Positions 48,330 through 60,083 of a DNA stretch of 64,000 nucleotides are shown one piece after another. Made by a program: the position numbers and the translations under genes. Numbering within the stretch: the first letter of the stretch is position 1; the number at the start of each line of letters is the position of its first letter. The stretch covers positions 2,542,001 through 2,606,000 of the forward strand of contig NC_083560.1 of the NCBI RefSeq assembly GCF_019925205.1, in the 5' to 3' direction. The notes below the pieces were generated by a model. The model saw only the letters and a list, made by a program, of their open reading frames with translations, made no database searches and had not been told where the DNA came from. Origin of the DNA: Metopolophium dirhodum. Taxonomy: Eukaryota; Arthropoda; Insecta; Hemiptera; Aphididae.

Positions 48330-48482
48330 TTATGTGTTGATCACCAAGGCCAATAATTCTTCTCTGTATTTGTCAATTGCATCCATGTTCGCAAAGATCA
48401 CACCAACACTCCTTCCATCGACGATGTAATAATAATTACAAATCGAATACAATAAAATTATTGTATGGTATTAGGGAAAGTA
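48330..48482 (-). other. Orphan exon-like open frame
   Basis: On the minus strand an open frame of about 50 codons ends at TAA (48332-48330) and contains IVDGRSVGVIFANMDAID followed by KYREELLALVINT. The amino acid texture is protein-like and unlike random AT-rich translation. No ATG, good acceptor or neighbouring exon was found. I do not recognise it. It may be the last exon or a fragment of a duplicated gene. Confidence 0.28.
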
Positions 48483-49106
48483 TTCACAACTACAAACACC
48501 ATGGTACCTATAACTTTATTTTTTGAAACTGAATAATAATTAATTATGCAATTTGCAGTGTCAGTAACTAAAAAAAAAACATTTTTCCTATTTCAATGTT
48601 AAAATTAACATAACAAACAATTTGGTTACTATATTTCATATTGATATTAATATTAAAATAGTGAATAATTCTCATTTCACAGTAAAGTAACATTTACCTA
48701 CTATGAGAAATCATGTGTAAATCAAACAAATTATACTTAAGTTATTACACTATAATGTACTGACATGGGAGAATTATGTCAAATGTATATTCATTTATAG
48801 TAGATTGTTATTTATATTAATTTATTTTATAAACGGACAATGTCCTTTTATAGCAATATTTTACTATTTGATAATAAATAGAGATTAAATACCTACAATT
48901 CATACAGGAAAAATAAAAACACAAATAAATGTGTCCATAAAATATTAGAAAATATTCTAATACAATCATAAATATCTACCCAGGGTACATAAATTACTAA
49001 ACACTTATGTAAGTAATATGTACATTTTTGATCGGTACTTATTATTTAAAATTGAATAAATGAATATAAGATTTACTAACAAAATGCGACTGTAGAGACT
49101 GTATGA

Positions 49107-49307
49107 CTAAGAAACAAAATTTTTACCACATAAAAAAGCCTTGGCTTGATATCGGAACAAAAAAAGTTATTCAAGTTTGAATAACACACACAATAATGGG
49201 TTTTGAAAGCATAAGAACTTCTTTCGTATAAGTGATATTACAAAATTAAAAACGGTATTGCACAGCTAAAGTTTTCCTTTTTATGTGGTAAAAATTTCGT
49301 TTCTTAG
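49107..49307. mobile_element. 201-bp MITE
   Basis: Termini CTAAGAAACAAAATTTTTAC and GTAAAAATTTCGTTTCTTAG are inverted, with pairing over about 32 bp. A target duplication is not clear. There is no coding content. Confidence 0.6.
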
Positions 49308-49364
49308 TAGTAAATTATGATCGTAGCTTTCTCAGTTCTTTCCTGAACAAAACAGTTTTTTCCG

Positions 49365-49429
49365 TGTTTCAAATAATTTGTAAGACGGAGACAACACACG
49401 CGGGTGACGACTGACGGGTGTGGGTCCTC
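49365..49429. mobile_element. Terminal fragment of TTAA-family element (right end)
   Basis: TTGTAAGACGGAGACAACAC leads to GTGTGGGTCCTC followed by TTAA (49430-49433), matching the family ends at 1312 and 55396. The left part is missing. Confidence 0.5.
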
Positions 49430-49587
49430 TTAAAGAAATGAAGATACTTATGAAATACGTATGAACTGTTTGTAACGTAGTTACATTTTAGATAGAAAAC
49501 TAAAGCAATTGCATTACAATTTTATTAGAATACCGAATAAAGTAACTAATTCACATACATTTCTATGTAACGAGTGAAGTAACTTAA

Positions 49588-49690
49588 GACGACGATGCAC
49601 CGATATTTGTTGTCTCCATCTTACAAGTGCGTAACATGGCAAATTTACGATCAGCAGATCACGTTACAAATATACGTATCATATTTCAGT
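49588..49690. mobile_element. Terminal fragment of TTAA-family element (left end)
   Basis: TTAA at 49584-49587 is followed by GACGACGATGCACC, then TTGTTGTCTCCATCTTACAA and GCGTAACATGGCAAATTTAC, the left-end pattern of the family. Sequence at 49925-50000 shares words with the interior of the 55113 copy (AAATTGTTTGTACAT, CATAACTTG). The element may therefore run to about 50000, but no right end was seen. Confidence 0.5.
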
Positions 49691-51461
49691 TATTACAGGC
49701 CTGTAATTTCGATTATTGAATATGATTAATATAATAGTAATTATAAATAGTAATAATAATTATTTTTATTTTTATTTATTTTTCACATTTACTTATTGAT
49801 ATTTACTTTTTTTCTAATGGTTCCACTAAAATGTATTTGTAATCTATAATATTGGTTGGAAAAGAAACTTCGTTTCTCCCGGGTGTCCCATGACACCACT
49901 CATTTTAATTTTAAAGCAGGTTGAGAGTATTTTAAAATTGTAAATTGTTTGTACATTTTTAAATACCTTTTCATAACTTGTGCTTTAAAATTAAAATGTA
50001 AAAAAACCTATAAGGTTCACTAGATAATACTCTTACTTCTAAATCCGTGGACCGCGTACGCAATAACTTATAACTTATCTAAGCAAGTAAAGCCCGTTCG
50101 GTTTTTGGCATTGTTTCATTTATTAGGTCTTTTATTAGGTTATTTCTAATTTGTATTGCTTAATTTGATATTTTTAATAATTTCTGTTAGTTAAAGCTTT
50201 TTATATAGTATTACACTTTATGAATTATTGTAGTAGTATTTATTTTCGTTACGACGTTACTTATATGGCTATATCATAAAATATACCTACATAGTAATAC
50301 ATAGATAGTATGTATAGATACTCATTGTAGGCTGAAAAACCATGTCTTTTGTTCATCCAAAATTATTTTTCGTAGGTAGAAATATGTAATTGTTTATCAT
50401 AGCGATCAAATTTAAAACATCTATTACAGTATTAAGTATTAACAGTAACGAGGTAAACCGACTTTACAGCAGAGTGGTTACCTGCTTTCCCACTTTTTTT
50501 TACATTTTTGAATTTAAATCTACCTTACACTTATTATTTGATAATTCATTAGAAACTTCTTCTAAGCGAATTTGTATTTTGCGATCAATAGATAACATAG
50601 TTTTATAATTAATTTATAGCTGGTAGATACCTATTATATTAGAATGTACCTACTAATATTTGCATGTAAAGATAATGAACGACAATATTATAAATAAGTT
50701 GTAAATAATCAAAATAATAGTCAAAATTAATCGATATTCATACAGTTTTTATAATAAATATTTCAGAAATATGATATTCCTTTGATGTCCAACATAAATA
50801 CATAATATTATATTAATATATAATATGTGTTATAATTATAATTTATAATTATTATTTTATTTGTATACTTAACAAGACGAGTGGGGGGGGGGGGGGGGAT
50901 TTAAACACCTAACCCTCCGTATCTACGCTACAGATGAATACATTATTTAATTAAATTAATTGATACATTAGAAATATTACTCAAAACATAATAATGATTT
51001 AATTCGTGAGAGTCTAAAGGTATTAATTGTAATTCGATTGACTCGCAACTGGTAGTGGTTACCTACTCACCGCTGTTGCTTGCACCAATTCGTGATCTAT
51101 GAAATATAAATCAATAAATCATGACCCCAAGTAGGATATTCACTACCTATATAACTATACATATTAGTATAATCAGGGGTGGATAGGTAGTATTTATATT
51201 GTAAAGGAATAGCTTTACGTACTCAATTCACGTGTTAGTGTATAAGTATTATTATACTCGCAGAGGCAGTTCTCCTTGAGTTGGTATGGTCTCTTAGGCG
51301 TAACCTCATAATAGTTAGAAACCCCATTCTATTTTGGCAAGCTAATCAAGGGGAGCGGCCAACAACAAGTTATCATAACGAGGCGACGGTTGCGAGAATA
51401 ACAACTTATTGAACCAGCTACATCCGCCTCAAAACATATCTCTACCCTTTATACACTCAAA
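49691..51461. other. Non-coding stretch with a poly-G run
   Basis: A run of 16 G lies at 50883-50898, rare in such AT-rich DNA. An R-family end fragment is at about 50445-50510 (CGACTTTACAGCAGAGTGG). GC-richer sequence at 51240-51440 precedes the transposase fragment and may be part of that element. No gene was recognised. Confidence 0.35.
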
Positions 51462-52002
51462 ATGTTGGCAAAAGATTTTTTAATTATTATTAGTAGTGAC
51501 GAATCATACACAAATTTTTTAATTGGCAAAAATGTTTTGGCAAATAATGAAAATTCCCAATGTTTTAAGTGTGGAAGTGCTATGAATTTATACCTACGCA
51601 AGGAGAGAGGTAAGGAAAGGAAAATTTTACGTTGCGAGCGAAAGTGATGTCAAACAACACAAAGCTTAAGGTGAGAAAATTATAGCTTATTTTATCATAA
51701 TTGTGTATACTATTATAGAAAAGATAATACTTTTTGGACTTTTATTGACAAAAATGGTTGTCTAAATAGTGGACTAAGCCTCAGTCAACAGTTAGAACTG
51801 GTGTTCTACTGGACTCAAGGTTTATTCAATAAAACAATTATGACATTAACTGGGAGATCGTCCAACACCGTATGTGACTGGATGAATTTGTGTCGGGATA
51901 TATCAGTAAAAATATTCGAAAAACGTAATACATTTGGAGGACCTGATATTATCATACAAGTCGACGAATGTTTGTTAAGAAGATCCAGAAAAAATCATAA
52001 AG
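51462..52002 (+). pseudogene. ISXO2-like (IS1595/Merlin-type) transposase fragment
   Basis: Exon 1 (51462 to about 51668) has a CFKCG...LRCERK zinc-ribbon pattern. A TGA (51645-51647) stands where the Trp or Gly before CQTTQSLR would be, and a GTGAG donor follows. Exon 2 (about 51720-52002) reads LSLSQQLELVFYWTQGLFNK, then TGRSSNTVCDWMNLCRDI and GGPDIIIQVDECLLRRSRKN with the first catalytic Asp, ending at a donor. The remaining two thirds of the DDE/N domain are missing. The texture matches ISXO2-like proteins common in insect genomes. It is a truncated, stop-bearing copy. Confidence 0.6.
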
Positions 52003-52079
52003 GTAATTCATATTTTATAATTGAATACATAACAAAATACAATTTTATTTTGAATATTAATTATAAAATATTATAAATC

Positions 52080-53282
52080 ATCATTATGTTGTTACAGGTT
52101 GATATTAATTCTTTACTAGGTATTGCTACTACAATAATTATACTATAATATTATGATATAGTTTTTAATTTATTTATTTTCGGTAAACCGTATACTATAT
52201 GACAGCCCTTCAAAATATTTTCTTGTCCCGTATGATAAACACAAATGGCCTATCCATTATTTAATATATAGGTATGGTTATAGGTGAAACTACGGGTCAG
52301 GCCAGTCAGGCCATGGCCTGACCTAATACTGACTAAAAATTTGTATATATTATATATTTAAATAATTATTTAGGCATTATAAATAATATATTTATACATG
52401 TAAACGTACATTATTAACATTTCTTAAATTAAATTGTACACACTACACGATAAACATAAATTTATTTTTAACATTGATTATGGAAATATGGAGTCGTATA
52501 ATAGGTATAGTCTATTGACTATTCTATGTTCTATGTACTCGAATAATCGGTTTGATCAGTTATTGTTTAATTTAGACATTTTGACGTTTATTTTTATAAT
52601 ATAGCAAGTAATAGTTAATTTTACTTAACATGTCGCCAGTCGGTAATGTTTGATATGTGGTGCTATACCCGTAGAAAATTATTGTCGATACTATATACTT
52701 TATACGTACTTGAATATTTTCATATTATTTCTTTCATTATAAATTCATATTTTTATCATTGACCGGCGACAGCGATCGTTCATAAGATTCTTACGTTTAA
52801 CATTAAAAAACCATGGAGAGGTAAGTATTAATTGGTTGTACTTGTAAGTATTTACAAGTATCCACAGCAGCTCTGCTATACTCAGCACTGATATAATTAC
52901 TGTGTTTGTTATGAAATTGGTATTTAAAAATTATAATTATAGCTGGACCAGTGTCACTACTCACTGGTAATACTACAACCGACTGACTTGATTCAGGTTT
53001 GTGTGTTGTCACGACAGTGCTCCGTGTCACAAACAAAAACTCTTATTCAGCAGATCCCACGGTTGCAGCATCGCCCAACACACTATCTATGTTTTATAAT
53101 TACAATAAATGTCATGACTTTGATTTAGTTTGTTTATGAATATCAGGACGCGTCCGTCGAACGTCTTGTTCTAGTTTCATTAGTGTATTTAGTTGATACG
53201 TGACGCGCGATGTAAGTAGATATAAGTCAAATGTGACATTGTAATGTGCAAATACAGTATTAACTTTGATCTGTAATTTTTA
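52080..53282. other. Mostly non-coding, possible decayed first exon
   Basis: An 18-bp palindrome GTCAGGCCATGGCCTGAC lies at about 52303-52320. ATGGAGAG followed by a strong GTAAGT donor occurs at 52812-52821. An acceptor/donor pair near 52943 and 53000 frames sequence with one stop in each phase I tried. This may be a decayed gene start, not firm enough to call. Confidence 0.3.
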
Positions 53283-53842
53283 TTGTTTAAACATTTATAT
53301 ACTTACAAAGTTACAAATATGTTTAAAACAAATAATCAACCACATCATTTATATGTATTGACCAATTGGTTAAAAGTTAGTTTACGAGAAGCAATACAAA
53401 TGCTTAAAAATCCGAACAAAATATCAAACAGTGTTGAATGTTCAAAACTTGAGCCACAGCCAGGTAAGTGGTATATTTGTATACAGAACATAATAATACA
53501 AAATTAATGTCAGATGGCATCGAGTGGCAAGCGACAGGCACAAATTTATTACCTAGTGATAAAAAACTAATTATGCAAGTCGAATACTTTGCATCGGAAA
53601 ATGTATACAAAAGTATTTTTAAGTTGACTGGAAAATATCGATATAATGCTACTTTCATAAATTATGCACAAACTTCAAACGCAAACATTACTGACCCACC
53701 GGATAATAAAATCCATACGCCACAGTTTGTTTCTAAAAAAAGATCCATAAAAAGTGTAATGAAACGTCGTTTTAAAATATTCAAAAAATTAACTAATGAA
53801 GAAATAGTGAATGATCAATCTAATATTGAACCAATTATGTAA
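53283..53842 (+). pseudogene. Hypothetical protein in two overlapping frames
   Basis: The first frame (53283-53507) contains YVLTNWLKVSLREAIQMLKN and SKLEPQPGKWY. The second (open from about 53460 to 53842) continues YLYTEHNNTKLMSDGIEWQA, GTNLLPSDKKLIMQVEYF and a basic tail KKRSIKSVMKRRFKIFKKL. The two read as one protein if one base is shifted near 53470. A CAG/GTAAGT donor lies exactly there, but no acceptor gives a normal intron. The DG.W...GT..LP pattern vaguely recalls DNA-binding modules of the CG-1 type, too weak to name. It is either a frameshifted pseudogene or a transposon-borne protein. Confidence 0.38.
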
Positions 53843-53849
53843 TATAACG

Positions 53850-55092
53850 CCTATTTTTTAAAATTATAAAATATTATTATATACTACCATTTTTTTTAGA
53901 AACATAAATTTTGACCCACGTCCGAAATACGCCGTTAATGAAAATAATCTAAGTTCAACGAGAAAATAGTGATTACCATAATCGAAGAGGTACAGGGGTG
54001 TGTATGTATGGTGGCAAGATCACGTCTGAATAATGGGCCGCTCCCAGGGCTCCTATATAGTCCTATCCCCCCTTTACTAGATCCCTGGCGGACTGCGTCG
54101 GTGGTTTTCACAGTCCGTGGGGCCTTCCATAATTAGATGGTTGACTATTTCTTAGTGCGAACACTGACCTATGACTCAGGGTTGCAGATGTGCCTTTGGT
54201 CGATGCGGGGTATCGTTATAATAAGTGCGTATACCCACGGCCGTGTTGTCACAGTGCCAAGATCTAAGTCATAGAATCTAATGCGCGTCGTGGAGTTTCC
54301 GCAGATATTCTTACTGGCTCGGGTTCTATCTTCTGGCTGTTGGCGGATGCTGAATCTGTTGCTAACAATTATAATGTTGCTCTCCCAGGGTCTTGTGTAC
54401 TACGCTGACATCATCCCAACCATCTATGTGTTATCCTAGTACATTCGTATATTCTAACTATGTGTAGGAGCGGAGTAGAGGGGTCCCGTACGTAGCAACC
54501 CACATGTAACCTACTGTACAGCAGAGCGACATCCACTTACCCACCTTTTTTAATATTGTTATTTTTGGAATTGTACTCAATAAATAAATAAAAAAATAAA
54601 TACTACTATTAAAAGTAAGAATAAGGTTATAAATGTGTTACATGCAGGTTTAATGTTTAAGATAAAAAAAATACATACAAAATGTATAGCGTACGATAAA
54701 TAAAAGGTGGTCGAGTGCTGCAATTTCGTCGATCAAGTAACAAAAATTGTTAGTTAAGTATCGCCTCGGACATGTCTAATTTGATACACAAATTTACGTA
54801 GATAGTAAATGTACTACTTTTGCGTATTCTGAATAATTTATAAAATATGATTAAAATTGTTTTTTTTAAAGTTAGATTTACACTTGATCTCTATTTTGTT
54901 AGAAAACATGCCTTAGAGGAAAAACTCCCACGCCTCGTATAGTGATCAGATTTCGATAATTTTTTTTTTAAGTGAAAAACTTTTTACAAGTTGCGTTGGA
55001 CTTGGATTTTCAAAATGATATTTTTCTAAAAAACATATTATTATTAAGTGGGAGATTAAAGTTTTTAAAATATGGAGTTTAGTGTGAGCTGT
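53850..55092. other. GC-richer block and R-family fragment
   Basis: From about 53985 to 54500 the sequence is far less AT-rich than the surroundings and has no open frame over 60 codons. It ends near GGGGTCCCGTACGTAGCAAC. Immediately after, 54505-54560 is an R-family end (GTAACCTACTGTACAGCAGA). The block may be part of a retroelement untranslated region; I cannot classify it. Confidence 0.35.
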
Positions 55093-55112
55093 AGAATATT
55101 TTCGCCGATTAA

Positions 55113-55396
55113 AAGGACGTTACACTGCGGACATTTGTTGTCTCCGTCTTATTAAGAGCGCTTAACATAGCACATTTTAGTAAATTGTTTGTACATCTTA
55201 AAATACTCATAACTTGCTTTAAAATTAAAATATAATAAAAAGTCTGTGTGATTGCCTATATAATATTCTTGCTTATAAATTTGATGATTCAAACTCAATT
55301 CATTCGTATCTTTAAAACAACAGATCTGCTAAGCGTAAAATTCGCTATGTTCCACACTTGTAAGACGGAGACAACAAATGTCCGTGTAACGTCCTC
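55113..55396. mobile_element. 284-bp TTAA-flanked MITE inside a palindromic target
   Basis: The element begins AAGGACGTTACACTGCGGAC and ends GTCCGTGTAACGTCCTC, with TTAA at 55109-55112 and 55397-55400. Subterminal words GTTGTCTCCGTCTTA and TAAGACGGAGACAAC are inverted. Outside TTAA, AGAATATTTTCGCCGA (55093-55108) is mirrored exactly by 55401-55416. The empty site was therefore a perfect 36-bp palindrome centred on TTAA. Confidence 0.75.
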
Positions 55397-55416
55397 TTAA
55401 TCGGCGAAAATATTCT

Positions 55417-56214
55417 TTCTAGAGCCCGGAATTTTCAAATATGATGCATATATGCATACGAAAAGTGGCTAAATATGTAATTATATGCATTAATTCGTAC
55501 AGTATATTTAGCCCTATACCAAGCAATAAGACAATAATATGGACTATTAATATAGGGAGGTCTCTTAGCTAATGCACTGAAACTATTATTAATACATCGA
55601 AGACAAATAGTTCGAATATGTTTATTGTTTACATTAATCCACTCTCGAAGGTTCAACTTTTACTAATTTCACATTATTTAATGTTTTACCAGTGGACCTA
55701 CTGTCTAATCTTATGGGTGTTAAATAACTCAAATAACTGGTTAAATCTAAATAAACGAGAAACAGTAGCTTATGATGCTTAAGTTGATTATTTAAAAAAA
55801 TCATTTGGTCAAAAATTCGTAGACTACCTTGGTTCAACCTATTTTAATTCTATGCCTTTTATTACAAAAAAAAAACATTGACTGTAAATATTCTAATGCC
55901 AAAACATTAGTTATAAAACGGTTGTTAATGTCTCTAGATCAATAATTATTTGTATCTGTAAATGAAAATTCTCTTCTCTCTTTCAAATCTAATCTATAAT
56001 GTACTGTATTATATTGTTCATAATTAGTATATAACCATCTATAATTAAATAGTAAATTTACATATATTATAAAAATAGTTAACTCTCTACCTTCAACACA
56101 AGCTATGCTTACGGAAGGTAGATAATTTTTATTCAATTGTAATTGTATAAATCCTTATAAATAAAAAAAAATGCATTATAGGTATGTATATCAAACTTAA
56201 TAAAATATGTTTAA
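55417..56214. other. AT-rich stretch, possible decayed minus-strand gene
   Basis: Three minus-strand open frames (56136-55939, 55837-55634, 55656-55435) follow each other in changing frames. They contain sober-looking segments such as SLRIFDQMIFLNNQLKHHKL and KTLNNVKLVKVEPSRVD. They could be pieces of one decayed transposon or host protein. No family motif is recognisable. Confidence 0.25.
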
Positions 56215-56248
56215 GGGGACGGAGTGGCCGAGCGGACTAAGGCGTCAG
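56215..56248 (+). other. tRNA 5' half (Leu/Ser type), truncated
   Basis: GGGGACGGAGTGGCCGAGCG followed by GACTAAGGCGTCAG matches the acceptor and D-arm of a class II tRNA and contains an A-box-like TGGCCGAGCGG (56225-56235). The anticodon arm, variable arm and B box are absent. This is either a tRNA fragment or the head of a SINE. Confidence 0.5.
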
Positions 56249-56330
56249 TTAGCGTCAATTAGCATGAATTTGCACGACTAAAATTAGAATTTGCATGATA
56301 TTGGTTTAACGGTTAAATCCAAAATTTGAT

Positions 56331-56364
56331 GAGCCGGGCTGGCGCAACGTTGCGCTAGCCTGGC
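56331..56364. repeat. GC-rich hairpin sharing the satellite motif
   Basis: GCCGGGCTGGCGCAACG is followed at once by a near-complement (TTGCGCTAGCCTGGC). Its first half is the reverse complement of the CGTTGCGCCAGCCCGGC motif in each following 154-bp unit. Confidence 0.55.
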
Positions 56365-56400
56365 ACAAAAGAAAAAATATAGATATCAAATATTTAAATA

Positions 56401-56862
56401 TACCAATATTTAGCACGCCATTTGCATGGATTCGCACGACTGTCCCCGGAATTCGCACGAAATTTTTTTACGGTTAAAAAACAATTTTAGTGTTTTTACC
56501 GTTGCGCCAGCCCGGCCCATTATATAAATTCTGCGAATTTTGGGACTTTGACTATACCAATATTTAGCACGCCATTCGCATGAATTCGCACGACTGTCCC
56601 CGGAATTCGCACGACATTTTTTTACGGTTAAAAAACAATTTTAGTGTTTTTACCGTTGCGCCAGCCCGGCCCATTATATAAATTCTGCGAATTTTGGGAC
56701 TTTGACTATACCAATATTTAGCACGCCATTCGCATGAATTCGCACGACTGTCCCCGGAATTCGCACGACATTTTTTTACGGTTAAAAAACAATTTTAGTG
56801 TTTTTACCGTTGCGCCAGCCCGGCCCGTAATAGAAATTTTGCGAATTTTGCGATTATGATAC
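56401..56862. repeat. Three tandem copies of a 154-bp unit
   Basis: TACCAATATTTAGCACGCCA starts units at 56401, 56555 and 56709, exactly 154 bp apart. Units are almost identical in the first two-thirds. Each contains AATTCGCACGAC twice and a stem-loop (ACGGTTAAAAAAC / GTTTTTACCGT). A diverged partial unit precedes the array (56250-56370). Confidence 0.8.
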
Positions 56863-56869
56863 TGTTTTC

Positions 56870-58529
56870 GTACCACACTATTTATATTAGCATGATAATG
56901 ACCTTATTTGTCGAAGCCTCAACCCATAATAAAAAAAAAAAATATTTATATTTTTTGAAATATAATATGCAGGTATGAAGAATATAAACAATCATCATTC
57001 ATCATCGATAAAATATTAAAATGTTTTAACTTGCACTGAACGACCCTTTATAGTATAGATCATCTTAATATGTTATAAAATCGTTCATATGCATAAACTA
57101 TATAGAGCAATATTATCCAAACAAAATTATAAGTTAAATTATTACCAGCAAAAAATAACTTGAAATTCATTAATTTTCGATTTATTATTGTACTAATTTA
57201 TAATATACATGATAGGTTATTAAAACTATTTATGTTTAAATATTTTACTAGGTGGGTTTTTTTTTGTGCGGACGTGCTGGAAGTACCTATTATTTTTGAG
57301 GGAGGACTACGGTTAGGTTAGGTTATGATACGTATGACTATGGTTCTGAATTTGAAATATTTCAATTGAAATTTTTCATTTGAAATATTTCGAAATTGAA
57401 AATTTCACTCTTCTTGAAATATTTCAATGTAATTATGAAAATATTTTTTCTTCTTTTAAACGTGTTCGGTTATAGATGATTAGAAATAATTTATTACCTA
57501 ATTAGTAATTACACTCAGTTGGAAGTTGACGACCAAAAACTTTTAGACACAATAACCCTACGCATGACCATCAGTAGACAAAATATGAACTGTCGTGTAG
57601 AAACGCCTCGGAACAGTTAAATATTTCGGTCTCGCCCTAAAAAAAAACAGTTTGGAATCATTGTTAAAACCAATTTGGTCTAATGATCTTCAACAACTGT
57701 GGTCTTAAATTAATCTCAATTCTCTTCTCCTTGTCTCTTCTCTCTTAAATATTTCCTTCACTGTTTTTTCCTCATTTACTCTTCAAACAGAGGTTCACTA
57801 TTGGGTGACTTCTTATTCAAATTTTTCATGCGTTCTGTGTTTTTTCTCAAATACTTATTATGATGAGCAGTTTAGATTGAATATAAAAAAAAAGCCTGAT
57901 AAATAATAGAAACAAATATTATTTTATTTATCATTTACTGTGAATGTGACTGTTATTACGTCGTATATTAAAACAAACAAAGTATTTTATTTATATTTAA
58001 AAATTGTTAAGTAAAAATATTTACTATGTATACTAAAAAATGTTAATAATGAAATACAGTACATTTATTTTATAACAAGTTAATACATAAAAATGTGTAA
58101 GTTATTAAATTACTCTTTATAAATAGATTATTTTATATAGTGTAAAATAATAACTCACATGGCACCATAATCGTTTCCTTCACACTTTTAGATTTGGGAC
58201 TTGGGGGCTCCAAAAAAAATTGTCTTGTCTGAACGTATTTTTAATTTATCAAATGAACAGTTATAATTTATATGGTTAGATGTTCTAATTTATAATTATT
58301 ATGATAAAAATAAATATTTATGATACTATTATTTTTGTAATAAATGTATTATTGGACATTGGTAATAGTGGGATGGTAATTATTAAAAAGTCTAAACTCA
58401 AAGAATATTTTTTGAATGTAAATTAAATTGAAATTTGTTTTTGATCTAATTAATATTAATCAATGTGTAATAATTATATTTTATTAAGTTGTTTACTTGT
58501 AACAGTCAAGTCACAATATTGTCTTTTTC
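56870..58529. other. AT-rich non-coding stretch
   Basis: A cluster of GAAATATTTCAA-type palindromic words lies at 57348-57430. A pyrimidine-rich run lies at 57715-57790. No gene or clear element was recognised. Confidence 0.35.
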
Positions 58530-60083
58530 TTATGTTTTGGCACCGTCGGGTTCTTAAAGAACCGGCGGTTAGCCTATCGATTCTCGGGTGACGAGTATTT
58601 ATGAGCGGGTGAAGTGAGACAGCTTTAAGTCACCTGTTGCCGCCGCAACATAACGAAATATAAGCATTAAGCATAGATATAGGATATCGACCATGGGGGA
58701 ACAACTGGTCACACATACACACACACTTACAATCACTGTTGTAATTATTGTTTAATTTTTGTATATATTATTCAAACGTGTTCAGTGAATTATTATGTAA
58801 TAGTACCTATAATATTATTATACATAATTATTTTTACTATCACAGTATCACCGCGTTATCACACGTCGCCGAGCTGGCTCCGCGAACATTATTAACACGG
58901 TCGCCGTGATATTTTGTCTCGTAACGTACGTCTTTCAGCGAACATCGATTTTCGTCGTAAGACTATACAATATAAAGAACTAAATTATTGTAACCTAGTA
59001 ACTATTAGGTACATTGTTTGTTATTGATTCAATTTATATCATTGCATTTCTTGTTGTCCGTACATTTTGGTATGTACATTTTGTTAATTCAACTGAAATC
59101 GAAACGTCTTATCTTTCACTCCGTAGTTACTGTATTGACGGTCTGTATATCATATCTAGACATCGCTTGCCGAACGAAAATGTGTCAATAAATAGCTATG
59201 ACAAGACAGATATTATTGAAACTGAAGCAGATTCAGTATCTGGTGCTATACGCGTTATCACGGTCACAACACCGTTGATTAGAAAACCAATATCAAACCA
59301 TAGTTCTGGAAATTTTACCAAAGTAAATATCCAAAATTAGAAATAATTAGAAATTAATAAAAAATGCACCCTTTTACCCCAATCATGGCGTAAAAGTGCG
59401 CACCTAACAGGGTAAAAGGCTGCAGTCTAAATTAATTAAAATTATATATTTTATTAAAAGAACATTGTATAATAATATAACTTATACCTAGTGCATGCAT
59501 TATTTTCTACACAATTAAATTTGGTTGAACACTATATAAAATGTACCTATTTTCCCTATTTAATTCGCCGGCCAACACTTTATGATTGAGCAAAATTCAG
59601 GTTAGTAAAATCCGGAGCAAGTTTAGTGTATTTACCTGTTGAAGTAAAATATACATTTTGCGTGTTTTAGATGCAGTAGAAGCCCAGAACGGAATTGTGT
59701 GCGTGTATACCGATTAATTAACAAATACGAGTTCGATTTATCTTACCGACAAAACAACGTTTGTGCCGTGTGAGTACAATTTTGCTATCCGTGCGTCTAC
59801 ACATTTACGCCAAGGTGAGCAACGTTTTGAAATATACTTACATATTAATTTTAGGATTGTAGATTAGTTTTTTAATAATTGAAATAGTTTTTTTATTAGT
59901 TTAATTTTCTTTCGTCTTTTGAAATAGTATTTAGTTTATTTAAACAAAAAAATATTTAATTTTAATTCTTAAATTAGGTATGCAAAAATTAAGTAGTTAT
60001 TGTTAAGTATAAATATATTAATAAAAATCAACCTCCTTCATTACAAAATTGTTCTTTAATTCAATTAAATCTTAATATTATAT
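58530..60083. other. GC-richer segments, possible retroelement remains
   Basis: At 58530-58660 and 58850-58960 the sequence becomes CG-rich. TGTTTTGGCACCGTCGGG at about 58535 and ACCATGGGGGAACAACTGG at about 58690 recall LTR-type sequence, but I could not pair two LTRs or find a primer site. A 108-codon open frame (59014-59340) begins with a hydrophobic stretch (SIYIIAFLVVRTFWYVHFV) and has no recognisable family, so it is left uncalled. A small inverted pair of CCCTTTTACCC/GGGTAAAAGG lies at 59370-59410. Confidence 0.3.

Noticed and set aside
56215..56248. Complete tRNA gene
   Set aside because: Only the 5' half is present; the anticodon arm, variable arm and B box are missing.
56401..56862. 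CRISPR array
   Set aside because: The repeats are contiguous 154-bp units without unique spacers, in a eukaryotic context.
59014..59340. 108-codon plus-strand frame with an N-terminal hydrophobic stretch
   Set aside because: No family motif, no supporting context and no clear element boundaries; an envelope-like reading would be speculation.
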